Shown here piece after piece: positions 1 through 9,300 of a DNA stretch of 20,158 nt; position 1 is the first letter of the stretch, and every line of letters begins with the position of its first letter. The notes under the pieces were generated by a model, which worked only from the letters and a program-made list of their open reading frames with translations, was not told the DNA's origin and did not search any database. The DNA comes from Podochytrium sp. JEL0797. Taxonomy: Eukaryota; Chytridiomycota; Chytridiomycetes; Chytridiales; Chytriomycetaceae. Where the stretch lies: assembly GCA_027596195.1 (NCBI GenBank), contig JADGJG010000431.1, positions 1 to 20,158 of the forward strand, in the 5' to 3' direction. The position numbers and the translations under genes are program-made.

Positions 1-83
<83 letters not shown>
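1..83. repeat. Poly-C homopolymer at the left contig end
   Basis: The first 83 bases are all C. Read outward on the minus strand this is poly-G. It interrupts an open coding exon of CFAP91, whose conserved sequence stops where the run begins. The right end of the window also finishes in G reading outward. A sequencing or assembly artefact (dark-cycle poly-G) or an assembly break at a real long homopolymer fits better than a biological end. Confidence 0.95.
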
Positions 84-85
<2 letters not shown>

Positions 86-1701
86 GTCTGACCCTTCTCG
101 CGCTCGGGTTGAGCCTCAACTCCTTGCTCTTTGGGAGAGTAATTTTGTCGTTCATGATTTTGGACTGGAATGTGGCCTCGAGATTCGCGAGTCCTACAAT
201 TTTGGGAAATCAGCCTTCCACGCAAAAGGCTTTCTTTGCTGTTTTTACCAGAATACGATTCAAGCTCTTCGATATCGAGCATCAAGGTCGAATTCATGTC
301 GTCCACAAAGATTCCATCGCGCGCTTTAGGGGCGTACACTTTCGAACCGTAGTTGGCGTAATCGGCAATAATATCGCGGCGTTCGACCTTGTTACCGACT
401 TTGCTGCGCTTCTCAGTCAACTTGCGCAAAGCTGTGGGTTGTTCCGATTTAGTTATTTTTGGAAGAGAGAGATACCTCCAGTTTTTTTAAACCCACCCTT
501 TACTCGCTTGCTCTCAATTTTGTCGAGCATGGCTTCACGCTCTTGGAGCTTTCGTTGCCAGATGCGCTCGACTTTGTCGTTGTTTAGCTGTTCGTTCTCT
601 TTTTCGCGTTTGGAAATGACTTGCGTCAGGATCTCTAGCCGCGCCTCTTGCAACCTGATAAATGAGAGGAGACGAGGGGGGGAGGAATGGGGTTTGATGT
701 TCAGTAAAATGGGTAGCGGAAGGGTTTGCTCATTTCATGGGCAAAAGGCGACAAAAACACACACCTCTTAATCTCATTCTCCCTCTCCTGCCACTCCTTC
801 AACTCCATCTCCTCCATCATCTTCAACCTCAAATCAAACGTTTCCTTATCCACAACCTGCGGCAACATGGCCTCCCACGCGCGTTTGATGCGCGCGCGTT
901 CAATCATTTCGAGTTCCACCATTCCGACTGGGAGTCCCATTCCGTACGAGAGGGTCGCGAGGGCGAGGAGTTCGGGGGGCATTTGGCCGGGTTTGAGGGT
1001 GTATTCGGGGGAGTAGGGGTCGGTTTGGGCTTCGGATTCTCTGGGGGATATATTAGTATGGAGAGAAAGAAAAGAAAGAAAGGAAGGGGAGGATAGAGGG
1101 CGGGGATAAAAAAACGCGTTCGCTTTTTTTGGTTACCTATACACAGTCTGCATCCCCACCGTCCTCGTCGGCGGCGTCACCGGCCTCTCCATTATCACTT
1201 CCACCGCCGGCGCCGGTTTCCGCGCGTACACAACCTGTCCACCCAACGAGGGTTGATACGGAATAATCGGTCTCCGAAAGTACTTGTATCGATTCATTCC
1301 AATGACTTGCGGATCGCCGCGGTGCATGGTGCGGTCGTTGCCGAGGTTTTCGGGGAGGTGGTGCGCGCGGAGTTGGTAGTGGGAGGGTGGGAAGTGGCGG
1401 AGTGCGGAGAACATGTTTTCGTAGACGGGATTGATGATCTATTTGGGTGTAGGACGAACGCGGAACGCGTTTTTTTGGTTTGTGGAGGGTGGTGGGTGTG
1501 CGGCGGTGGAGAGGACTTACCACATCGTGGGTTTGGGATTTGATCAGAGCTTTGACGTGATCTTTGTAGCTCGATACCGTGTAATTTCCATCTGTTGTTT
1601 GAGAACGAATAAGCACGGCGTATCAACGGAATCGTGGTGGGGTGGGTGGTGATCGCACCGTAAAGATAATCGTGCGGTCGGGATTTCCCGACGATTGGCA
1701 T
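84..1701 (-). CDS. CFAP91: CFAP91 (MAATS1/FAP91) radial-spoke-associated flagellar protein, partial, 7 exons
   Basis: CFAP91 is a motile-cilium axoneme protein linked to the base of radial spokes and the calmodulin/spoke-associated complex. The spliced product aligns from its N-terminus with the animal family. It has DYLYDGNYTVSS near the start, then NPVYENMFSALRHFP, then NRYKYFRRP, a TQTDPYS-like block (EAQTDPYSPEY), the helical block EMIERARIKRAWEA, LQEARLEIL, and VERRDIIADYANYGSKVY. Exons on the minus strand are 1701-1659, 1591-1521, 1438-1137, 1040-765, 654-476, 431-249 and 193-84, all GT-AG and in consistent phase, giving about 388 residues. The start at 1701 is the ATG just upstream of the conserved DYLY block. 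The gene is broken: exon 7 runs into the poly-C tract, so roughly the C-terminal half (animal proteins are about 770 aa) is missing. Identity is confident by family match; exon 1 and the 44-nt intron at 432-475 are the least certain parts. Its presence implies a flagellated life stage. Confidence 0.88.
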
Positions 1702-1957
1702 TTTTTGTCTCTTTTTCTGTTTTCAGTTTTTTTCCCTCGCTTATGATTATACCGCGATGTCGCGATAATCAACGGAAACTACAAGGAGAAAAATGTGGAC
1801 GTGTTTCATTTCGGGGAATCACGGAACGGAATCGGAACCCAGGAGGATGTGGCACATTTTCGGCCTTTCCGAACCCAAAAAAAACATTCAGCAAAGTGCG
1901 TATTTCGAATGTTTCAGAGCTCTCCCACTAATTGATCCGCGCTTAGAATCTACCACC
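1702..1957. promoter_or_regulatory. Divergent intergenic region between CFAP91 and FBP, with palindrome
   Basis: The 256 bp between the two divergent start codons must hold the promoters of both genes, unless untranslated exons lie elsewhere. A palindrome sits at 1745-1770: GATTAT, a 2-nt spacer, CGCGA, TG, TCGCG, ATAATC. A T-rich stretch lies at about 1701-1735. I saw no canonical RFX X-box and no clear TATA box. The regulatory role is inferred from position only. Confidence 0.45.
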
Positions 1958-3126
1958 ATGAGCCCACATAACGAAGAGCTGCGCACAGACATTGTGACCC
2001 TCACCACGCACATCATCATGCAGCAACAGGCGTCCGTGAAGCCCGCAACAGGCGACCTGTCTCTGCTCCTCAGCTCGATCGGAAGCGCCTGCAAGTGGAT
2101 CTCAAATGTGATCAGAAAGGCCGAGCTTCTGAAAGTGTGAGTATATTTCCGCATCCCACGAACCCTTTTTGCCTCCCCCCCTTTTTCTAATTCCAACCTT
2201 TTTGATTCTAGTATCGGCGCCACTGCCATCACCAACGTGCAAGCCGAAACTGTGCAAAAACTGGACGTCCTCTCGAACGAGATCTTCATCAACCTCATCA
2301 AGGGAACCGGCCGTGCCGCGATCCTCGTCTCGGAGGAAAACGACGAAGCCATCTTTGTCGACAGCGAGCGCGGACACTACATTGTCGTGTTTGACCCCCT
2401 TGATGGTTCCTCCAACATTGACTGCGGTGTTTCCGTCGGCACCATCTTTGGCATTTACAACGTGGCCAAGCGCTCGGACGGCGTGAGACCCACGCTCAAG
2501 GACGTGTTGAGACCCGGAACCGAGATGGTGGCGGGCGGGTACTGCTTGTACGGCTCCAGTACCATCATGGTGTTGACTTCAGGTGATGGTGTGGATGGAT
2601 TCACGTTGGACCCCAACACGGGCGAGTTTTTGCTGACACACAGCAAGGTAATTTTTTTTTTGGGTTTCTCTCCGGGTCTTCCCGACGCGTATTGAATTTT
2701 TTTTTGGTTTGTTAGATTACTCTTGGACACAAGAAGATCTACTCCATCAACGAGGGCAACTCGCACGCCTTCGACAAGGCCGTCCAAGCCTACTTGCATT
2801 CGGTCAAGTTCCCGGCTGCCGTGAACGGCAAAGTGCCTGCCTACACGGCGCGTTACGTTGGAAGTATGGTTGCAGATGTGCACAGAACGTTGTTGTACGG
2901 CGGCATCTTCATGTACCCGACGGGCAAGTTGAGAATTTTGTACGAGTGTTTCCCCATGTCGTTTTTGATGGAGCAGGCGGGTGGAAAGTCGTCGACGGGA
3001 CGTGGGAGAATGATGGAGGTTGTTCCGGAACACATTCATGCGAGATCGCCCATCTTTTTGGGGACCACGGAGGATGTGGAGAAGGTGGAGGCGTTGTACA
3101 AGCAGATGGACGAGGGCAAATTGTGA
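1958..3126 (+). CDS. FBP1: Fructose-1,6-bisphosphatase, 3 exons, 341 aa
   Basis: This enzyme hydrolyses fructose-1,6-bisphosphate to fructose-6-phosphate and phosphate, the committed cytosolic step of gluconeogenesis. Exons are 1958-2136, 2212-2647 and 2716-3126. Introns begin GTGAGT and GTAATT and end TAG. Joined they encode 341 residues, the usual family length. Visible signatures are the metal-site glutamates in VSEEN, the metal and phosphate motif DPLDGSSNID, the substrate-binding stretch ARYVGSMVADVHR, and the family signature GKLRILYECFPM with its catalytic Glu. The N-terminal allosteric segment (TGDLSLLL, where vertebrates have TGEL) suggests the AMP site is largely kept, although the Lys that precedes Tyr in vertebrate FBPase (KY before the DPLDGSS block) is His here. 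The start is the ATG in ACCACCATGAG; the same frame is open upstream to 1793, but that sequence does not look conserved. A poly(A) signal follows closely. Confidence 0.96.
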
Positions 3127-3135
3127 TATTTTGGC

Positions 3136-3141
3136 AATAAA
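3136..3141 (+). terminator. Poly(A) signal of FBP (AATAAA)
   Basis: A perfect AATAAA lies 10 nt after the FBP stop codon, and a T-rich stretch (TATTCTTTCTTTGTTGG) follows about 10 nt downstream. That arrangement fits a compact 3' end and leaves only about 200 bp before the next gene's start. Confidence 0.6.
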
Positions 3142-3353
3142 ACTACCTATTCTTTCTTTGTTGGGTTGGGACAAAAGAAGATCGTGAGGTGACGTCGAAA
3201 ATCCGAGTCCAAAAAAGGAACAATCTTCCCCCCCTTTCGACAGCCAGAGGCTTTCTCTCCACCATTCGTTCGAAAAGCGCGCCGGAGAAGGGGGCGAGAA
3301 ACGCGCAAAAAAACCAATATTTTTTCACGAAAAAACAAAGACTTGGACCACGC

Positions 3354-6300
3354 ATGTCCGAGTCGGAAAGCGTGATAATTCTGTCAGACGACGACTCGGA
3401 GTCCGCACGGGACATGCTTCCTGAGAATGGGCCACACTCTGCACGCTCTGAGGACGAGGCCTCTGAAGAGCTTTCCTCCGAGTATTCGAGCGTAGACGAG
3501 GAAGAGGGCGACTTGATGTCAGGCGATGTGGGCATGCAAGGCGTTCGCAGCGATGACTCTGAGGGGTTTGAGGATGTGCTATTGGAGGGCAGCGAGGCGG
3601 GCAACGTGGCGCTCGACTCGTTTGACCACAACGAACACTACAACGCAGACGCCTTCTATGCGGGTGCTGGTGGTGGTGACGATGGCGGTGCGTACGATGA
3701 TGCGGGCATACTTCCCATCGATGAGGGCGTCGAGGAGGGCGTCGAGGAGGCGGCCGCCGAAACGCAGCAGCGCGACGAGTTGTTCGAAAACGACGCGCTG
3801 CCCCACGCCTCGCCGCAACAACAAATCCAACAACAACTCCGCATTCCCCTCGACCCCATCGAACCACTCCAAAGCCTGCCGCCCCCCTCTGCCCCGCAAA
3901 CGAATCCACCCATTTCTTCTGAATCCGACGCAAATATCCACCGCATCCTCGCCATTCTGCGTCTCCCGACCCTCGAACGAGACCTCAGCCAAGTCGCCGC
4001 ACAGATGCCCGCCTTTGCCGTCTTTCTCGACCGTCTGGACAAAGTGCTCTCCGGCTGCGACGACAACGAATCCGCCCAGAAGGGAAAAGCAGTGCTCACT
4101 CTCGAAGACCAGGAACTCGCTCTGGTGCGAAAGAAGGCTGACCTCGGAAAAAGGCGTCTCGAAATGGATCTTGAATTCGGTGAGTTCCGCGTCTGCGAAG
4201 CTGTCTTGCGAAATCTTGCTTGTTGCCAGCAATTCCACAATCCGCCTATTGCGACCTCGATCCAATGCTTTCGAATCCATCCATCCATGCGATGGAGCCG
4301 ATCGTGCGAAACCGCGTTGGAATGGTTGTGGGAAATCGCGAGGCTCGAAACCTGCAGACGGCCATTCGAGATACCCTCAAACAGACAACCACACCCGTTC
4401 GCTCTTCCCCTTTCATCTAATCGAAGCGAAAAAACATCTCAGAGGAGCGAGCCCACGTTTTCGAATCCGAAACGCGAAAACTGCGCGACCAACTCAAAAC
4501 CGCGTCGCTTCGCGCCAGTGCTGCCGGCAACGCTGATCAAGAAAACATTGGACAGTCTGGTGAGACCTCCCTTCCTTCTTGCTTTTTCTTCTCAACACAC
4601 GACACCCCAGGTTCGTCCACCGAAACCACAATCCATCGCCTCCAAGCCTCGCTCGAAAAATCCAGCAAAGAAACAGCACAGCTCAAATCGACCATCCAAT
4701 CACTCGAGTCAGACAAACGTAACCTGTCGCTTGTGGTGAACGGCAAACTCCAGGAAACCGATTCGTATTATCGTACGTGACCCCCACCCCCTTGGGTTTC
4801 CCACACCAACTCAAAACACACCACGCAAACCCCACAAAACAAAAAGGCGAAATGGAACATCTCCGCAAATCCCTCGATACCCTCCGCACCGAAACCCTCA
4901 CGCTCCAAACAACCCTCCACACGACGCAAACCTCAGAATCGAAACACAAACAACAGCACGCACACGTGACGCAACAGCTCGAACTTGCGACCCAAAACGC
5001 AACATGGCTGCACGCGGAGCTCGCGCGCAAAACGGACGAGTACCGCGCGTATCGGGTGCAAAAAACGCAGCAGGTGGAGGAGTTGCAGCGGGCTGTAGAA
5101 GAGGCGGAGGGCAAGTGGAGGAGTTGTGATGCGAGGGTGAGGAAGTTGGAGGAGAGGTGTGAAGGTGGAGAGAAGCGCGTGTTTGAGTTGTTGGGGCAGG
5201 TTCAGGAGGTAAACACCCCCTTCCACACCCCCGGGGGCCCACACACTCTGTCATTTTTAACGCACGTCGTCGCACACTCAGGAAAAAGAAAAAAACCTCA
5301 CTGCCTCGCAATCCTTCAAATCCGAAATGACGACCCAAACGCGGCTCCTTGCACACGCTGAACAGCAATACACGGACCTCTCGATCCAATTTGATGAATA
5401 CCAAACCCTCGTGCGTGACACGAAACACGCGTTTGACCAACTCGTGGTGGACAAGGCGGCGGCCATGGACCGCGTGGTGGCTTTGGAGACGGAGAATCAG
5501 GCGTTGGGGGTTAAAGTGGGGGAGTTGGAGGGACAGGTGGAAGCGGTGAATAAGGTGGTTGGGGAGAGTGTGAATGGGAATGATGTAAGTTTGGGCATTC
5601 CTAAAGGTTTCAAAAACACGCGCTCATTCTTGCCATGCCCCAGATGTCCATCGTCAGTCCCGCCGCGCAAGCCGCGAGTGCGCTTCAAAGATCTGGAAAG
5701 ACGTTCACTCAGATTGTGAGTAACGAGTTTTTATTTTGACTTTTTGCCCAACCAACTCACGCGCGCGAGTACTTCCAGTATCTCGAATACATCCGTCTCA
5801 ACGATGACAATATTGGCCTCAAATCCGACTTGGAACGCATGAACGAGAACCTCAACAGTGTGTTAAACGATATCAATGAACGGGTAATACAAAAATGAGC
5901 CCCCCCCCCCTCGCGAAAAACTCAAAAACGCTTTTCAACAAGGCACCCATGATCAAACAAACGGCCGAAGACAAGCAACAGCTCGAACAGGAAGTTGCGC
6001 ACTTGATGCAACGTGCGTCTCAGGCAGAGGATGCACGGGACGAGGCTATTGCGGAGTCTACGGAAGCGCGGGAGCAGATGGACGCGTTGGTGTTGAAAAA
6101 CAAGAGTCTCGATCAAGGTGAGCAAGAACCAAACGGTTGCTTTTGTTATTGACACTAAGCACCTCCCCAGAATCCCACGACCTTGGCCGTCAAGTCCAAC
6201 ACCTCCTCCTCGAACTCGAGCGCATCAAAACCGGCACTACCACATCAACATTCCGTGCAAGTGGAGGTGTGGGTGGCGGTATCCGCTCCCCGCACGTTCA

Positions 6301-9300
6301 GCTGCGCAACACGGACCCCAGCGTCTCAACGACCTCTGGTCGCGTGATTTCGGACCGCCTCGTACTCTTTGACAACATTACCGAACTCCAAGCGCAGAAC
6401 CAGCAGCTCCGCAGCTCTCTGCGCAGCGTGAGTGAAGCCTTGGCGAAGATTGAGCGCGGGGTGCAGGATGCGGTGGAGGATAAAGTTGCGCGAGAGTTGG
6501 AGGAAACGGTGCAAGTATTGGGGGCGTTGCGGGAGCAAGTGCGGGTTGCGAATGAGAGGTGTGATTCGTTGGCGAGGGAGAGGGATGAGCTGAGGTGGGA
6601 GCTGGAGAATGGCGGGGATGGTGCTAATGGTGCGTCTTCTGTCATGTCGAGGTTTGCGCCTGGGTTGTCGTTTTCTTCGTCGATGGGGTCGAGGCCGGGG
6701 ACTCCTGCGGGTGGGAGGTTTGCGGGAGATTCGGGGGCTGCTGTTGCGGCTATTCAGGTTTGTTGCGTGAGAGGCTGAGGGGGGGGGTCTGTTTTTTAAA
6801 CTTGTCTTTTGTAGAGCGAGTTTGATGAGTACAGACGCTCGGCGACCACGGATATCCAGAGACTACGCGAGTTGAATGAAACCCTGAGCGCCGTGAAGGC
6901 GAATTTGGACGTGCAGGTTGCGCGATTGCAAAACACGGTCGACAACTCGAATGGTATTTTGATTTTGTGGGCGGGTATTGGCGTTGCGAATTCAACTTAC
7001 AATATTTTCTCGATTAGAACGCCAACGTACGCTCCTCGATCAACTCGAATCCTCCAAACTCGAATGCCGCCAACTCCAAACCCAACTCACGACCCACCTC
7101 CACCAACACACCACGACCGAATCGCGACTGCAACAAACCACCGCCCAACTCACCGACACGCAGGCGGCTCTCGCGTCTCACAACAATGAGCTGCGGCTCC
7201 TGCGCGCGGACCGCGAGGCGCTCGTTGTGCGCGAGGTCAAACTGGCTGCCGAGAATGAGGCATTGGTGCAGCAGGTGGCTGGGGCCAAGGAGCAGTTGGG
7301 AAGGGTGCAGCGGTTGTATGAGGAGACGAGTGCGTTTGGGAAAGAGAGTGCGGCAAAGGCGGAGGAGAAGGTTCAAGGGCTGGATGGGCAACTGTGAGTG
7401 GTTTTTTTGGCGATATGAGGGGGCGTTTTTGGTGGCTCATGCTTTTGTTTTTTTCAATGTGCAGTGGCTTGTTGCGGGCTCAACTTTCTGCAGCTCAAGA
7501 CGATTCGCGCGCGAGAAGTCTGCGGTATGAAACGAATATCAGTGATGCGCGTTATCAAATCGAGCGTTTGGTTCGTTTTTTGTTTTGTTTTCTGTTTCAT
7601 TTCTTTTTTAGCCAACAAGAAAATTAACTTTCCCCCTCCTATCCAAAAGAACGCGGAACTGTCGGAAGCCGTGCGGTTACGCGAAGTTTCGAAAGCAGAA
7701 GAACGTCGGTTGACGCAACATTCTCAAGACTTGACGCTGCGGTTGACGAACGCTGAAAAGAAGGTGGACCAGTTGCAGGTGTCCATCAACGATTTGTTGA
7801 CGACACCAGAGTCGATTCAGTTGCGTGAAGCGAGGGGCGAGATTTCGGAACTCAAGTAAGTAACGCCGCTATATTTTAGTTTTGTTGGGAGGGTGGTTGC
7901 GGGTGGGGGCTGACTTGTTGCTTTGTGTATCTAGAATGGAGCTCGAAACGACACAAAGCTCGCTCGATGCGCAAAAGGCTAATGTTGAGCAATACAAGGC
8001 GATCGCGGAGTCGGCTGAAAACAAACTCCACGAGCGTTTGGAAGAGTTCAATGCCACGTATGACCGGTTCAAGAACGAGATGGAGCAGAGGGTTGCGACG
8101 CTCCAGGTTTTTATCATTTCTTTTTCTTCCTCAGTGTTGTGTTTTGGTTGCTGACCGTCTGTATTCGTTTTCAGGCGGAAAAGAGCGCGTTGGAGCTGAG
8201 CAAGAAGGCTGTTGAGAACAACCTCGCGCAACTGGCGAGCAACTTTGCAGCCGAGAGGGAAGTCAAGGAGAAGGAGACCAAGTCTTTGGAGGCGGTCCAC
8301 GCGGCGATGCAGGACAAGATTACTCAACTCGAAACGGCCGGAAAACTTGTATGCCTCATGCTTTTTTTTGGTCTCATTCCGTTGTGGTTTGCTGTGTTCT
8401 GACGTATATGACCAGGCCGATTCCACAATCAAATCCTTGAAGGAAGAAGTGGACTCCTTGCAGAAACGGTTGGTGGAGTCGAGGGAGGCGTATGAGCGCG
8501 TGGTTCGTGCTGAGGCTGAGCGCATTCGCGCGTTGGATGCTCTTAAGCGGGAAATCAAGGATACGCGCGAAGAAGTGATGCAGTACAAGGTGAGGATGTC
8601 TTTGTATTTTGCGGTTTTTGGGGGCGGGTTGCTGACGGGGTTTATTCCCCAATCAAAGGAGCAAGCATTGTTCGTGGAGGGTGAATTGGACAACAGCAAG
8701 ACTCTGTGGGAGGCTTCAAAGTCCAAGTTGGAGGAAGAGCTGGAAGCCGTGAAAAAAACGTTTGTATTTCCTCCCGCTCCTTTTCTGCCGCGGTTCACAA
8801 GCTGATCAAATCCAAAACATTGATAGGAACGAGGACTTGACTGTCCAAAACAAGATTCTCCACAACCAATTCGAGTCCGTGTCTGCCCGCATGACGGCCG
8901 TTTCGAGTCTCGAGGCGGAAGGCGGATCCTCCTCGCAGACGCTCGTTGGTTCCCAAGAGGACCAGGAACGTCTCGAACTCATTCGCCATTTGCGTCGCGA
9001 CAAGGACAATTTGTCGAAAGAACTTGAAGTGTCGAAGCAGAATCTCGAGAGACAATCGAAGCAGGTGGAGCAGCTCCAGGTGCTGTTGAATGAGTCTCGG
9101 GCCAACTTGGAGACTGTGAGTGTTCTTTTTTGTTTTTTTTGTTTTGGTTCGGGATTCTTGCGCGGGTCTTTTGAATTTGGAAGTTCACGCTTATTTTTTT
9201 TGCAAACTGGATATTAGGAGCGCAAATCTCAAAAGACGGCTGGGGAGTTGGAAACGTTGCACAAGGAGCTCTTGTCCAAGATTGATCGCGTCAACGTTCT

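Noticed and set aside
1..83. Telomere: both contig ends read outward as G-rich
   Set aside because: The runs are pure homopolymer without any telomeric repeat unit, and the left one interrupts a coding exon. A 20-kb chromosome with two such ends is not credible.
3189..3353. Upstream in-frame start of TPR at 3189
   Set aside because: The extra 55 codons are basic and low in conservation appeal, begin only about 60 bp after the FBP stop, and would bury the MSESES start. I kept 3354 but cannot exclude 3189.
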